Part shown: in pieces, positions 21,925 to 32,387 of the stretch
Layout: the number at the start of each line of letters is the position of its first letter
Position numbering within the stretch: the stretch's first letter is position 1
Assembly (NCBI GenBank): GCA_009691255.1
Contig: SHUT01000017.1
Span: 1-33,319, forward strand
Length of the DNA stretch: 33,319 nt
Direction: 5' to 3'
Source: Ilumatobacteraceae bacterium
GTDB lineage: Bacteria > Actinomycetota > Acidimicrobiia > Acidimicrobiales > Ilumatobacteraceae
Notes under the pieces: model-generated
What the model was told of the DNA's origin: nothing
The model's input: the letters and a program-made list of their open reading frames with translations, nothing else
Database searches by the model: none
Program-made: the position numbers and the translations under genes

Positions 21925-23757
21925 ATGAGCAAGGCAGTCGGAATTGACCTCGGAACCACCAACTCGGTTGTTTCTGTATTTGAAGCGGGCGATGCAGTCG
22001 TCATCCCCAACTCGGAGGGGTCACGAACAACTCCGTCTGTTGTGGCTTTTTCTAAGACCGGAGAAGTGTTAGTGGGCGAGGTCGCCAAGCGTCAAGCCAT
22101 CACCAACCCCGATCGCACCTTCCGCAGCATCAAGCGCCATATGGGCAAAGACTGGAAGTCGCCTGATATCGACGGCAAGACCTACACCGCTCAAGAGATA
22201 AGCGCTCGCACCCTCATGAAACTCAAGCGCGATGCCGAAGCCTATTTGGGCACCACAGTTACCCAGGCGGTTATCACTGTTCCAGCATATTTCGGCGACG
22301 CACAGCGCACGGCCACCAAAGAGGCCGGAACAATTGCGGGACTCGAAGTCTTGCGCATCATTAACGAGCCAACAGCCGCGGCGCTTGCATACGGTCTTGA
22401 CAAAGGGGCCGAAGACGAAACCATTTTGGTGTTCGATCTCGGTGGCGGAACATTTGACGTCAGTGTGCTCGAAATCGGCGACGGCGTTTTTGAAGTAAAG
22501 AGCACTCACGGAGACACCGAGCTTGGTGGCGACGATTGGGATCAACGCATTATCGATTGGCTTGTACAGCAATTCAAATCAGCGCACGGTGTCGATCTCA
22601 GCGCGGACCGCATGGCGACGCAGCGTCTCAAAGAAGCAGCTGAAAAAGCAAAGATTGACTTGTCTCAAGTTGCACAAACACAGATCAACTTGCCTTTCAT
22701 CACGGCTAATGCTGACGGACCATTGCACCTTGACGAATCACTGACTCGAGCAAAGTTTCAAGAAATGACAGCAGACCTCATTGAGCGTTGCCGTGTCGCA
22801 TTCGAACAAGCACTCAAAGATGCAGGCATTACCAAGGGACAACTTCATCATGTCATTTTGGTAGGTGGCTCAACACGCATGCCTGCCGTTCAAGAATTGG
22901 TCTTTAGCCTCACGGGCAAAGAGCCAAATAAATCAGTCAACCCTGACGAAGTAGTAGCCATTGGTGCTGCCGTGCAAGCCGGAGTGCTCAAAGGTGATGT
23001 TAAAGATGTGTTGTTGCTTGACGTCACGCCACTGTCATTGGGTATCGAAACCAAGGGTGGCGTCATGACGAAACTGATTGAGCGCAACACCACTATTCCG
23101 ACACGTCGCACCGAAACATTTACAACAGCAGATGACAATCAGCCATCAGTAGAAATTAACGTCTTGCAAGGTGAACGTGAAATGGCCAGTTACAACAAGA
23201 CACTCGGAAAATTTCAACTTGTCGATCTTCCTCCTGCACAACGCGGAACGCCCCAAATCGAAGTCACCTTTGACATCGATGCCAACGGCATTGTGCACGT
23301 GTCAGCAAAAGACCGCGCGACAAGCAAAGAACAATCAATGACGATTACAGGGCAGTCATCATATGACAAAGATGAAATTGCCAAGATGGTTAAAGACGCC
23401 GAGGTCCATGCCGAAGAAGACCGCACTCGCCGTGCCGAAGCAGAAGTACGCAACAACGCAGACTCGCTTGTGTATCAAACCGAAAAAGTGTTGCGCGAGC
23501 AAGGCGACAAAGTAACGGAAGAAGAAAAATCTGCCGTCGAAGGACCACTTGCTGATCTGAAAACTGCACTCGCTGGTAACGATGTTGAAGCACTGAAATC
23601 AGCAACCGAAGCACTCATTTCCGTCAGTCAAGCATTCAGTCAAAAACTGTATGAAGCCGCAGCTCGAGACGATAACGCCACCGGAACATCAGCTTCTGGC
23701 GCAGGTGGTGTCAATGATGATGACATTGTTGATGCTGAGATCGTCGATGAGCAATAG
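21925..23757 (+). CDS. dnaK: Chaperone Hsp70
   Basis: The product has 610 residues and is an ATP-dependent chaperone that works with DnaJ and GrpE. The actin-like ATPase domain starts with [16 protein letters not shown] and contains [28 protein letters not shown] and [12 protein letters not shown]. The substrate-binding domain starts around [16 protein letters not shown]. The C-terminus ends in [13 protein letters not shown], typical for the family. I chose the ATG at 21925 with a strong GAAGGAGA; an in-frame ATG at 21859 lies upstream of the likely transcription start. It is first in dnaK-grpE-dnaJ-hspR-clpB, and HspR in Streptomyces uses DnaK as co-repressor. Confidence 0.98.
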   Translation: MSKAVGIDLGTTNSVVSVFEAGDAVVIPNSEGSRTTPSVVAFSKTGEVLVGEVAKRQAITNPDRTFRSIKRHMGKDWKSPDIDGKTYTAQEISARTLMKLKRDAEAYLGTTVTQAVITVPAYFGDAQRTATKEAGTIAGLEVLRIINEPTAAALAYGLDKGAEDETILVFDLGGGTFDVSVLEIGDGVFEVKSTHGDTELGGDDWDQRIIDWLVQQFKSAHGVDLSADRMATQRLKEAAEKAKIDLSQVAQTQINLPFITANADGPLHLDESLTRAKFQEMTADLIERCRVAFEQALKDAGITKGQLHHVILVGGSTRMPAVQELVFSLTGKEPNKSVNPDEVVAIGAAVQAGVLKGDVKDVLLLDVTPLSLGIETKGGVMTKLIERNTTIPTRRTETFTTADDNQPSVEINVLQGEREMASYNKTLGKFQLVDLPPAQRGTPQIEVTFDIDANGIVHVSAKDRATSKEQSMTITGQSSYDKDEIAKMVKDAEVHAEEDRTRRAEAEVRNNADSLVYQTEKVLREQGDKVTEEEKSAVEGPLADLKTALAGNDVEALKSATEALISVSQAFSQKLYEAAARDDNATGTSASGAGGVNDDDIVDAEIVDEQ

Positions 23758-23767
23758 AGCATCTCGT

Positions 23768-24301
23768 ATGGACGCAGAAATAATCAACGAATCCCCAGAG
23801 CCGGATAACACGGATATTACGACTAACCACATAGGCGACATCAGCACTCAAGAACTCGATGAAACACCTAGTGAAGTAATCGTTGACGAGATTGAAGCAC
23901 TGTTGGCTGAGCGCAATGAGTTTAAAGACATCGCATTGCGGCTGCAAGCAGATTTTGAGAACTATCGCAAGCGCATCATGGCAGCGCAAAGTGACGACAT
24001 TGATCGGGCTACTGGTCGTTTAGTAGAAGCACTGCTCCCGGTTCTTGACGCTTGTGAGGCTGCATTTGCACACGGCACTGTGGGCGTAGAACCCGTGTGG
24101 TCTGCACTTCTTGGTTGTTTGCAAAAACAAGGTCTGGTTGCACTTGATCCGCTCAACAAACCTTTTGCGCCCGAGAGTGCTGAAGCAGTTCTGCACGAAG
24201 AAGGTGAGGGTGGTGAGCCAGTAGTGACAGAAGTATTACGCACTGGGTATCAATGGAAGGGTCGTGTCTTGCGCGCCGCCATGGTGAAGGTGAAAGGCTA
24301 A
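23768..24301 (+). CDS. grpE: Nucleotide exchange factor for DnaK
   Basis: The product has 177 residues. GrpE releases ADP from DnaK. An acidic, low-complexity N-terminus leads to the long coiled-coil helix (EIEALLAERNEFKDIALRLQADFENYRKRI) and the beta domain near LDPLNKPFAPESAEAVLHEE and GYQWKGRVLRAAMVKV. I chose the ATG at 23768; another in-frame ATG at 23747 overlaps the dnaK stop and would add seven residues. It lies directly between dnaK and dnaJ, with dnaJ starting five bases after its stop. Confidence 0.95.
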   Translation: MDAEIINESPEPDNTDITTNHIGDISTQELDETPSEVIVDEIEALLAERNEFKDIALRLQADFENYRKRIMAAQSDDIDRATGRLVEALLPVLDACEAAFAHGTVGVEPVWSALLGCLQKQGLVALDPLNKPFAPESAEAVLHEEGEGGEPVVTEVLRTGYQWKGRVLRAAMVKVKG

Positions 24302-24306
24302 GTACA

Positions 24307-25416
24307 ATGGCTCCGCAGCGAGAGTGGTTCGAAAAGGACTACTACGCCGTGCTCGGTGTTTCACAACAGGCAACAGCCAAAGAGATTACAAAGGAATATC
24401 GCCGTTTAGCCCGCCAACATCATCCGGATGCCAATGCTGGAAATGAAAAATCCGAAGAACGATTCAAGGAAATCTCTGCGGCCTATGACGTTCTGGGAGA
24501 CGAAAAAAAACGCACCGAATATGACGAAGTACGGCGCTTGGGTCCTTCTGCTGGATTTGGCGGATCAGGCGCAAGTCCTTTCAACTTCGATATGGGTGAC
24601 GGTTTTGGAGACGCCATCAGCCAAATGTTTGGACGAAGCAAACGCGGAGGCAGAACTACTGGCCCACAACGCGGCACTGACATCGAAGCATCTCTTACGC
24701 TCGACTTTGTTGATGCAGTTCGCGGAATCACCACCACATTGCATCTCACGGCCGACGCAGTGTGCTCAACATGTACGGGTAGTGGCGCTCGCGTCGGAAC
24801 AATGCCAAAGGCTTGTGGTCAGTGCGGTGGTCGCGGATCAGTTGATGACAATCAAGGATTGTTTTCTTTTTCGTCACCATGTCCAAGTTGTCGTGGGCGC
24901 GGATCTGTTATCGAGTATCCGTGTGCAACATGTCGTGGCACCGGAATAGAGCACAGACCTAGAGAAGTCAATTTGCGTATTCCGGCAGGCGTGAGCGATG
25001 GACAGCGCATTCGCCTGAAAGGGCGTGGTGCACCTGGTCGCAATAGTGGGCCCGCCGGTGATTTGTATGTGGAATGCCATGTCACGGCGCACGCGCTTTT
25101 CGGTCGCGAAGGCCTCAATCTCACCACGCATGTGAGGGTGTCGTACACAGAAGCCGTACTCGGAGCAACAGTGCCCGTATCAACACTTGACGGGGCGGCA
25201 GTGTCGCTTCGACTCAAGGCGGGCACGACATCGGGGTCGCGCCATCGGGTAAAAGGTCACGGAATCCTGACCGAAAAAAAGACCGGTGATCTCATCGTCA
25301 CCGTCAATGTTGTGGTTCCAACAGATCTATCCGATGAAGAACGATCAGCCGTAGAAGCATTGCATGCAGTGCTGCGCTCACCACGACAATCAACTGAAAG
25401 TGCAGGAACACAATGA
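24307..25416 (+). CDS. dnaJ: Hsp40 co-chaperone
   Basis: The product has 369 residues and stimulates the ATPase of DnaK and delivers substrates. The J domain (about 10-75) contains HHPDAN, a form of the HPD motif. A short Gly/Phe-rich region follows. The zinc domain has four repeats, CSTCTGSG, CGQCGGRG, CPSCRGRG and CATCRGTG. The C-terminal domain contains PAGVSDGQRIRLKGRGAPG. I chose the ATG at 24307 after the grpE stop. The stop overlaps the hspR start as ATGA. Confidence 0.96.
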   Translation: MAPQREWFEKDYYAVLGVSQQATAKEITKEYRRLARQHHPDANAGNEKSEERFKEISAAYDVLGDEKKRTEYDEVRRLGPSAGFGGSGASPFNFDMGDGFGDAISQMFGRSKRGGRTTGPQRGTDIEASLTLDFVDAVRGITTTLHLTADAVCSTCTGSGARVGTMPKACGQCGGRGSVDDNQGLFSFSSPCPSCRGRGSVIEYPCATCRGTGIEHRPREVNLRIPAGVSDGQRIRLKGRGAPGRNSGPAGDLYVECHVTAHALFGREGLNLTTHVRVSYTEAVLGATVPVSTLDGAAVSLRLKAGTTSGSRHRVKGHGILTEKKTGDLIVTVNVVVPTDLSDEERSAVEALHAVLRSPRQSTESAGTQ

Positions 25417-25802
25417 GACACGAATTGCAAGCCGTCTATGTCATCTCTGTTGCCGCCGAATTGGCAGGAGTGCATCCACAAACACTGCGCATCTATGAGC
25501 GTCGTGGTTTATTACAACCAGCACGCACAACAGGTGGCAATCGTCGATATAGCGAGGCTGACATAAACAGGCTCCATCGCATCGCCGAATTGGCATCACA
25601 TGGCATGAACCTTGAAGGCATCCGACATGTCATGTCACTCGAAGACGAAGTCGTCAGGATGCGGGCCGAAATTCAAGAACTACGTCGCCTTGCCAATGAC
25701 GCGGTGAGCGATGCCGAGCGTCGCACACGTCGAGACCTAGTGCCAATCAGCCAAGCACTCGCTTTGTTTAATCAACGACCCAGCATTTTTCGTAACGAGT
25801 AA
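25413..25802 (+). CDS. hspR: Heat-shock repressor, MerR family
   Basis: The product has 129 residues. The N-terminal winged helix-turn-helix shows VISVAAELAGVHPQTLRIYERRGLLQPARTTGG and RRYSEADINRLHRI, as in HspR proteins. A helical segment with a coiled-coil pattern follows (LEDEVVRMRAEIQELRRLAND). HspR binds HAIR elements and represses dnaK operons when DnaK is free. The gene overlaps dnaJ by four bases and lies 21 bases before clpB. The perfect HAIR at 21812-21832 is its expected operator, giving a closed feedback loop. Confidence 0.95.
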   Translation: MRHELQAVYVISVAAELAGVHPQTLRIYERRGLLQPARTTGGNRRYSEADINRLHRIAELASHGMNLEGIRHVMSLEDEVVRMRAEIQELRRLANDAVSDAERRTRRDLVPISQALALFNQRPSIFRNE

Positions 25803-25823
25803 CTCAAGCGAGGGACCACTGAT

Positions 25824-28328
25824 ATGACTCTAAACCCCAAAAAGTGGACAACGCGCGCACAAGAAGCAGTGGCGGCTGCTGTAGAGCTCGCCAAATTTGC
25901 AGGCAACCCAGAAGTTACATCCGATCATCTTCTGCGTTGTCTGCTCGACCAACAAGACACTGTTGTGCCCGCAATGTTGCAAAAACTCGGCCTTGCGTCC
26001 GGCATGGTACGCGACAAAGCAGACGACGCGATACGCAAGTTGGTGCGCACTCAAGGTGGTAGCGAACCTCGCATGAGTGGCGAGCTCGTTAATGTTTTTG
26101 CCAATGCCGAATCTGCGCGTAAAGATCTGCACGACGACTTCTTGAGCGTAGAACACATGTTGTTGGCAATGAATAGTCGGGTCAACATGGGTAGTGAAGA
26201 AATGCTTCAAGCATTGCGTGCTGTTCGTGGTTCACATCGGATCACTTCACAAGATCCCGAATCACAATTCGAAGCGCTAAAAAAATACGGCACTGATCTA
26301 ACTGAACGTGCTCGTAATGGCAAGATCGACCCGGTAATTGGCAGAGATGAAGAAATCCGTCGGGTGATTCAGGTGCTCTCGCGGCGCACTAAAAACAATC
26401 CGGTGCTCATTGGCGAGCCCGGTGTTGGGAAGACCGCAATCGTTGAGGGACTTGCTCGCCGAATCGCTGATGGCGATGTCCCAGATGGACTCAAAGATAA
26501 AAAGCTGGTCTCAATCGATTTGGCGTCAATGGTGGCAGGGGCAAAATATCGGGGTGAGTTTGAAGAACGTCTTAAGGCAGTGCTTAAAGAAATAACCGAT
26601 GCACAAGGACAAGTCATCACCTTTATTGACGAGATCCATACGCTCGTAGGTGCTGGCGGTGCCGAAGGCGCGATGGATGCAGGCAACATGATTAAGCCGA
26701 TGTTGGCGCGTGGGGAGCTGCGCATGGTCGGAGCCACCACGCTTGACGAGTACCGCAAATACGTTGAAAAAGATGCTGCGCTCGAACGCCGTTTTCAGCA
26801 GGTGTATGTAGGGGAACCGTCAGTCGAAGACACGATTGCAATTTTGCGCGGCTTAAAAGAGCGCTACGAAGTGCACCATGGGGTGCGTATTCAAGACAGT
26901 GCTCTTGTCAGTGCAGCCGTATTGTCTCATCGCTATTTGACAAATCGATTTTTGCCAGACAAAGCCATCGACCTGATGGACGAGGCTGCCAGCAAATTAC
27001 GGATTGAAATTGATTCTCTGCCGACTGAGATTGATGTTATTGCGCGACGCATTTTGCAATTAGAAATTGAGCAGGTTGCTCTTGAAAAAGAAACCGACAC
27101 GGCATCAAAAGAACGCCTGTCAACGCTGCAAGAAGAACTTGAACTTTTGCGTTCGCAAGTTTCAGTCATGAAGGAGCATTGGGAAGGCGAGCGTCAGGCG
27201 ATTGGCGCAATTCGTTCCTTGAAAGAAGAACTTGAGTCACTGCGAACTGGTGCTGAACGCGAAACAGATCTTGCCAAAGCAGCAGAAATTCAATATGGCA
27301 GAATCCCCGAGATTGAGCGGCGTATTGCCGAAGCGACAAAGCATCTTGACCACTTGCAATCAACACAACGAATGCTCAAAGAAGAAGTAGATGCAGAAGA
27401 CATTGCTGAGGTTGTTTCAAAATGGACAGGAGTCCCACTGAATCGACTCATGGAAGGTGAGATGCACAAGCTTGTTCACCTTGAATCTGCACTTCATCAG
27501 CGCGTGATTGGACAAGATCAAGCAGTTACTGCAGTTGCCAATGCGGTTCGACGCAGTCGTGCAGGCCTCTCTGACCCCAACCGGCCAATCGGCTCGTTCA
27601 TGTTTCTTGGCCCGACAGGTGTGGGTAAAACAGAGCTAGCAAGAGCACTGGCTGAGTATTTATTTGACGACGAAAAAGCAATGGTGCGTATCGACATGGC
27701 CGAGTACATGGAGAAGTTTTCTGTGAGTCGCTTGATCGGTGCGCCGCCTGGATATGTGGGCTATGACGAAGGCGGTCAACTCACTGAAGCAGTTCGACGA
27801 CGTCCTTATAGCGTGCTCCTACTTGACGAAATAGAAAAAGCACATCCCGACATTTTTAATGTATTGCTGCAAGTGCTTGACGACGGTCGCCTCACTGACG
27901 GACAAGGTCGTACCGTCGACTTTACAAACGTAGTGTTGATCATGACAAGCAATCTCGCCAGCGAACCGATTGAGTATTTTCGACCTGAGTTTGTTAATCG
28001 CATTGACGAAATAGTGCGATTCCGTTCGCTTACTGCCCAAGACCTTGGCGCGATAGTTGAAATTCAACTACAGCAACTCGTCGATCGCATGGCTGATCGT
28101 CGCATTTCTTTACGCATTACACTCGCTGCTCGCATGGCGTTGGCAATGAAAGGTTTTGATCCCACTTTTGGTGCTCGACCGCTTAAGCGTTTGATCCAAA
28201 GCGAAATCGCCAACCGTGCCGCTGTGCTTATCTTGGAAGGAAAAGTGAGCGAAGGTGGTGCAATTTTGGTCGACGTAGTGGACGACACGCTGACCGTGGT
28301 TGCACAAGACACCATGTTCGAAAACTAA
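25824..28328 (+). CDS. clpB: ATP-dependent disaggregase
   Basis: The product has 834 residues and is a hexameric AAA+ machine that extracts proteins from aggregates together with DnaK. The N domain occupies about 1-145. NBD1 has GEPGVGKT (197-204) and FIDEIH (267-272). The coiled-coil middle domain runs about 395-525. NBD2 has GPTGVGKT (596-603), [10 protein letters not shown] (665-674) and [15 protein letters not shown] near the end. Between MTSNL and FRPEF there are only eight residues, shorter than in many ClpB proteins. Shine-Dalgarno GAGG precedes the ATG. It is the last gene of the HspR operon; in Streptomyces clpB is also in the HspR regulon. Confidence 0.97.
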   Translation: MTLNPKKWTTRAQEAVAAAVELAKFAGNPEVTSDHLLRCLLDQQDTVVPAMLQKLGLASGMVRDKADDAIRKLVRTQGGSEPRMSGELVNVFANAESARKDLHDDFLSVEHMLLAMNSRVNMGSEEMLQALRAVRGSHRITSQDPESQFEALKKYGTDLTERARNGKIDPVIGRDEEIRRVIQVLSRRTKNNPVLIGEPGVGKTAIVEGLARRIADGDVPDGLKDKKLVSIDLASMVAGAKYRGEFEERLKAVLKEITDAQGQVITFIDEIHTLVGAGGAEGAMDAGNMIKPMLARGELRMVGATTLDEYRKYVEKDAALERRFQQVYVGEPSVEDTIAILRGLKERYEVHHGVRIQDSALVSAAVLSHRYLTNRFLPDKAIDLMDEAASKLRIEIDSLPTEIDVIARRILQLEIEQVALEKETDTASKERLSTLQEELELLRSQVSVMKEHWEGERQAIGAIRSLKEELESLRTGAERETDLAKAAEIQYGRIPEIERRIAEATKHLDHLQSTQRMLKEEVDAEDIAEVVSKWTGVPLNRLMEGEMHKLVHLESALHQRVIGQDQAVTAVANAVRRSRAGLSDPNRPIGSFMFLGPTGVGKTELARALAEYLFDDEKAMVRIDMAEYMEKFSVSRLIGAPPGYVGYDEGGQLTEAVRRRPYSVLLLDEIEKAHPDIFNVLLQVLDDGRLTDGQGRTVDFTNVVLIMTSNLASEPIEYFRPEFVNRIDEIVRFRSLTAQDLGAIVEIQLQQLVDRMADRRISLRITLAARMALAMKGFDPTFGARPLKRLIQSEIANRAAVLILEGKVSEGGAILVDVVDDTLTVVAQDTMFEN

Positions 28329-28336
28329 GAAATCGT

Positions 28337-29707
28337 CTAGTCGGCAAGCCTAAGTCGGATTGCGTTGCCGTGTGCCGCGAAACCTTCGTGGTCAGACAGC
28401 GCCAAAACACTTTTAGACATCCGCTTAAGTGCGTGCTCATCTGATTGAGCAATTGCAGTGTGCTTCAAAAATGCGTCAACAGTTATTCCGCTTGAGACAT
28501 GCGCAAACCCGCTGGTGGGCAAAGATGCCGGACACCCAATTACGAAGTTGGCTGCACTAAATGGAGTGTGCTGACCGATTAAAATTTCACCAGTATTTAT
28601 GAGTGATTCAACAAGCGCATCTTGATGTTTTTCATCTACGGCAACTTGCAAATGCTCTGGCGCATAACGATTTGCTACCTCGGCTGCTTCGGCCAGTGAA
28701 CCCACAAGAATGGCTCCGCCGTTGCTACCTAGCGATGCCCGCGCAGCATCCGCTCGCGCCACCGGAAGTTGAGCAATCTGAACCACAAGTTCAGCGTCAA
28801 CAGCGTCAATGAGTTCTGTCGTCGTCGAAATAAATACAACAGAAGAGTCGGTTCCGTGTTCTGCTTCGATTAATAAATCAGCGGCAAGGCGAACGGGGTC
28901 TGCGGTGTGGTCGCCAATCACCATGCTTTCAGTTGGCCCGAGCAGCATCATTGTGGCCAGGCCATGTCGCTGCATCTCAACTTGAGCACACGTGACGGCA
29001 GGACTACCGGGACCGACGACTTTGCGAACTTGGGGAATGGTTTGAGTGCCAAAACCCAAGGCCGCGATTCCGGCAGGACCATTGACTCGGAAAATATTTC
29101 GAATACCCAGTAAGCGACACACCACCAAGACGGCGGGATCAACACGACCACCAGTATTTGGCGTGGGCGGAACAACAAGCACAAGTTCTGGTACTCCTGC
29201 AACTACGGCAGGCACGCCAAGTTGGTACGCCACGCTCGGATAGCTTGCTTTGCCGCTCGGAACAAACAATCCCGCACTGGAAATAGCAGAAATTTTTTCA
29301 CCGACATGCAGCCCTGGCTCGATCTCGATACTCCAATTACTCGCACGCTCTAGAAGATGCTCATTAAATGCCCGCAAGTGAGAGATTGCGTCCTGCAACG
29401 CATCGTGCAGCGATTCGTCCACGCGCGCCGAGTCGATGTCATCGTCGGTGAGTCGCAATTGCTCGGGCGTCAGCGCGACCCCGTCAAATTTTCGCAGGGC
29501 ATCACAAACGGCGTCGTCACCACGCAAGTGAACATCTTCAATCAGTTCGCCAATCGAAGACCGCAGTTGGGGATCAAAAATCTCGTCTAGCCCCCGACGA
29601 CAAAGTGCGGTTTTTTGGGGCTCGCTCATGGCGGTCCACACTTGGCGTCGAAGTACTGGTGGCATAGGTGCGAAACTATCGTGTTGCGACCCATTTTGGG
29701 AGATCAT
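28337..29707 (-). CDS. Histidinol dehydrogenase-family protein, zinc site altered
   Basis: The product has 456 residues. The fold is clearly that of the HisD family: VPSGKASYPS, VNGPAGIAALGFGT, GPTESMVIGD, AEHGTDS, RYAPEHLQV (Glu351, His352 conserved) and LPTSGFAHVSSGITVDAFLK. However, compared with biosynthetic HisD, the zinc ligand Gln before AEHG is Glu (281), the ligand Asp in GDY is Asn (387), and the His of NHVLPT is Ala (394), within the stretch IGCPASLPT. The last ligand His446 is present. It is therefore probably not a normal two-step histidinol dehydrogenase. No other his gene is nearby. The start is ATG at 29707, with an in-frame ATG at 29665 possible. It is convergent with clpB and divergent from purA. 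Confidence 0.8.
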   Translation of the reverse strand: MISQNGSQHDSFAPMPPVLRRQVWTAMSEPQKTALCRRGLDEIFDPQLRSSIGELIEDVHLRGDDAVCDALRKFDGVALTPEQLRLTDDDIDSARVDESLHDALQDAISHLRAFNEHLLERASNWSIEIEPGLHVGEKISAISSAGLFVPSGKASYPSVAYQLGVPAVVAGVPELVLVVPPTPNTGGRVDPAVLVVCRLLGIRNIFRVNGPAGIAALGFGTQTIPQVRKVVGPGSPAVTCAQVEMQRHGLATMMLLGPTESMVIGDHTADPVRLAADLLIEAEHGTDSSVVFISTTTELIDAVDAELVVQIAQLPVARADAARASLGSNGGAILVGSLAEAAEVANRYAPEHLQVAVDEKHQDALVESLINTGEILIGQHTPFSAANFVIGCPASLPTSGFAHVSSGITVDAFLKHTAIAQSDEHALKRMSKSVLALSDHEGFAAHGNAIRLRLAD

Positions 29708-29778
29708 TAAACGAAGGACGTGGCGAATCGGTCCTAAGGCACTAGAGTTCTATTACGTCCCGTTAGTAGGAGCGTTTC

Positions 29779-31050
29779 ATGCCAGTCACCGTCGTAGTAG
29801 GTACCCAGTGGGGTGATGAGGGCAAGGCCAAAGTCATTGATCTTCTTGCCGCAGACCATGCATATGTGGTGCGATACCAAGGTGGTCATAATGCTGGTCA
29901 CACGGTGGTTGTTGGCACCGAACGATATGCGTTGCAACTCATTCCCAGCGGAGTTTTGTATTCATCGGTGATTCCAGTCATTGGCAACGGAGTCGTTGTT
30001 GATTTGCCGACATTGTTTAAAGAGATCGACACTCTTGAAGCGCGTGGTGTGTCGTGCGAGCGCCTGAAGGTGTCAAGTCGCGCGCAGTTGATCTTCCCGT
30101 GGCATCAAGCACTCGACGCAGTCTTTGAGAACTCACTTGGCGGCGGCAAAATCGGAACAACCCTCAAAGGCATCGGTCCTGCCTATGCCGACAAGGCACG
30201 CCGGGTTGGTATTCGAGTAGGAGACATTCTTGATGCCGAAGCATTTAGAAGCGCAGTGCGCATGCGCGCACTCGATGCGCAACGCGAAATCACCTCACTT
30301 GGTGGGGTGAGTCTTGATGTCGAAGCAATTGTTGAACAGTTTTCTGTCTTGGCAGAACGCTTGATTCCATATGTTGCTGACACTGTGAACTTATTGCACG
30401 ATGCTAAAGACCGTGGCGAAGGCATCTTGCTTGAAGGTGCGCAGGCAACTTTCTTGGATGTCGATCACGGAACATACCCATTTGTTACGTCATCAAACCC
30501 AACCGCTGGTGGTGCAAGTGTCGGCTCTGGACTCGGGCCTCGTGACATTGGCAGAGTCGTCGGAATTGCTAAGGCCTACACAACTCGTGTTGGCTCTGGT
30601 CCATTTCCGACTGAACTCAGCGGTGACCTAGGCGAAGCACTTGTCGACATTGGTCATGAATACGGAACAGTAACGGGACGTCGTCGACGCGTGGGTTGGC
30701 TTGACACGGTGATGCTCAAACATGCAGTGCGCCTGAACTCGCTCACTGACATTGCGCTCACCAAACTTGACGTGCTCGACACCTTTGACGAAGTAAAAGT
30801 CTGCGTCAGTTACACCATTGGCGGAGCACCTGTGCACGGTTATCCAGACCGCAGTAATCTACTCGATCAAGTTGAGCCTGTCTATGAAACATTGCCTGGC
30901 TGGAAAACATCATTAGCAGGTGTGACATCATTTTCCGATTTGCCGTCCAGTGCGCAAGCATTAATTAATATTGTTGAACGCGAAACAGGGGTTCCTGTGA
31001 GTCTTGTTGGCACTGGACCAAAGCGCGACGAAGTCGTGGTGCGCGCATGA
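29779..31050 (+). CDS. purA: Adenylosuccinate synthetase
   Basis: The product has 423 residues and makes adenylosuccinate from IMP, GTP and aspartate, the first committed AMP step. The sequence shows VVVGTQWGDEGKAK at the N-terminus, RYQGGHNAGHTVVV, IPSGVL, GIGPAYADK, EGAQATFLDVDHGTYPFVTSSNPTAGG and the TVTGRRRRVGW loop. The GTP-binding loop reads GDEGKAK where most enzymes have GDEGKGK; other key residues (Asp, His of GGHNAGHT) are intact. Shine-Dalgarno TAGGAG precedes the ATG. The stop overlaps purB as ATGA, so both AMP-branch enzymes are coupled. Confidence 0.96.
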   Translation: MPVTVVVGTQWGDEGKAKVIDLLAADHAYVVRYQGGHNAGHTVVVGTERYALQLIPSGVLYSSVIPVIGNGVVVDLPTLFKEIDTLEARGVSCERLKVSSRAQLIFPWHQALDAVFENSLGGGKIGTTLKGIGPAYADKARRVGIRVGDILDAEAFRSAVRMRALDAQREITSLGGVSLDVEAIVEQFSVLAERLIPYVADTVNLLHDAKDRGEGILLEGAQATFLDVDHGTYPFVTSSNPTAGGASVGSGLGPRDIGRVVGIAKAYTTRVGSGPFPTELSGDLGEALVDIGHEYGTVTGRRRRVGWLDTVMLKHAVRLNSLTDIALTKLDVLDTFDEVKVCVSYTIGGAPVHGYPDRSNLLDQVEPVYETLPGWKTSLAGVTSFSDLPSSAQALINIVERETGVPVSLVGTGPKRDEVVVRA

Positions 31051-32357
31051 TCGATCGGTATTCAACTCCAGAAATGTCTGGCCTGTTCACTGAACAAGCC
31101 AAGATGCAGCGCTGGCTTGATATTGAGTTAGCAGTTACAGATGCACTTGCAGCACAAGGGATTGTCCCACCAGCAGATGCGCAGGCCTGTCGTGCTGGTG
31201 CACCCCGCATCAACGCAGAATTCGTCGCAGAGGTCGAAGCACGCGAGCGCACCACCGACCACGACGTCGCTGCGTTTGTTGATGTTGTTCAAGGTCACAT
31301 CGGAGCACCACATGGCGCATGGATCCATCTCGGACTGACTAGCAGTGACGTCGTTGATACAGGTTGGTGTTGGGCATTGCGTGATGCGGCTGATCTGATT
31401 ATTGGTGCACAAAAAGAACTACGGGCGGTTCTCGTTGCATTGGCACAGCAACATCGCAATACAGCAATGATTGGCAGAACGCACGGCATACACGCCGAGC
31501 CCACCACGTTTGGGGCAAAGGTGGCGCTGTGGGCATTGCAAGTAGACCGCGATCATCAACGCATGTGCGCTGCACGCACTGCGATAGCGGTGTGCAAATT
31601 GTCGGGTGCAGTTGGCACCTACTCCAACATCGATCCATCCATCGAAACTGCCGTTGCCGCAACACTGGGTTTGCAACCAGTTCCTGCCACACAAGTGATT
31701 GCTCGCGATCGCCACGCCGAATACCTGTGGGCGTGTGCATCGATCGGAACAACTCTTGAGGCAATCGCTGTTGAACTTCGACATTTGCAACGCACCGAGG
31801 TCTCCGAGGTTCGCGAAGGTTTCAAAGTCGGACAAAAAGGAAGTTCGGCAATGCCACACAAACGCAATCCGATTTCTGCCGAAACCATCACTGGGTTATC
31901 GCGTGTTCTTCGTGCAAATCTGCAAGTAGGTCTACAAGATGTTGCGCTATGGCATGAGCGGGACATTTCACACTCTTCAGCAGAGCGTGTTGTGCTTCCT
32001 GATTCATCAGCACTAACCTTCTATGTCCTCAAACGCATGATCCGACTCATCACGAATCTCGAAGTTGATACACAACGCATGACAACAAATCTCGACATGC
32101 TCAAAGGTCTTGTCTATTCTCAATCTGTTTTACTTGCACTTGTGCAGGGCGGCATGCAACGTGACGACGCCTACCGAGTAGTACAAGAGGCGTCCAACAT
32201 CACGCTCACGACTGGCCAGCATTTTCGCGACGTCCTCTCTGCTGATTCGCGAGTTGTGCTGTCAGCCGCCCAACTCGACAGCGTCTTTGACCTCAGTCGC
32301 GTACTGCGGCATGCGTCCTCTGGTATCGATTCACTCAACGATTTGGCAAAGAGTTAG
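31047..32357 (+). CDS. purB: Adenylosuccinate lyase
   Basis: The product has 436 residues. The enzyme splits adenylosuccinate to AMP and fumarate, and SAICAR to AICAR. The sequence shows the N-terminal RYSTPEMSGLFTEQAKM, the TSSDVVDT and GRTHGIHAEP segments carrying catalytic histidine, and the superfamily signature GSSAMPHKRNP with its flexible serine loop. It begins inside the purA stop and is followed by pyrE 30 bases later. Pairing of purA and purB in one unit makes the branch from IMP to AMP complete here. Confidence 0.96.
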   Translation: MIDRYSTPEMSGLFTEQAKMQRWLDIELAVTDALAAQGIVPPADAQACRAGAPRINAEFVAEVEARERTTDHDVAAFVDVVQGHIGAPHGAWIHLGLTSSDVVDTGWCWALRDAADLIIGAQKELRAVLVALAQQHRNTAMIGRTHGIHAEPTTFGAKVALWALQVDRDHQRMCAARTAIAVCKLSGAVGTYSNIDPSIETAVAATLGLQPVPATQVIARDRHAEYLWACASIGTTLEAIAVELRHLQRTEVSEVREGFKVGQKGSSAMPHKRNPISAETITGLSRVLRANLQVGLQDVALWHERDISHSSAERVVLPDSSALTFYVLKRMIRLITNLEVDTQRMTTNLDMLKGLVYSQSVLLALVQGGMQRDDAYRVVQEASNITLTTGQHFRDVLSADSRVVLSAAQLDSVFDLSRVLRHASSGIDSLNDLAKS

Positions 32358-32375
32358 TCGCGCCCTTGCTGCGAC

Positions 32376-32381
32376 TACGGT
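32376..32381 (+). promoter_or_regulatory. Predicted -10 (TACGGT) for pyrE
   Basis: TACGGT is exactly six bases before the pyrE GTG, with no Shine-Dalgarno, so a leaderless start is likely. The hexamer is the same as in front of the GNAT gene. Confidence 0.45.
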
Positions 32382-32387
32382 AAGAAC

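Noticed and set aside
25788-25808. Possible second HAIR element before clpB
   Set aside because: Only one half-site, ACTCAAG at 25802-25808, is present; the partner half does not match, and clpB can be transcribed with hspR.
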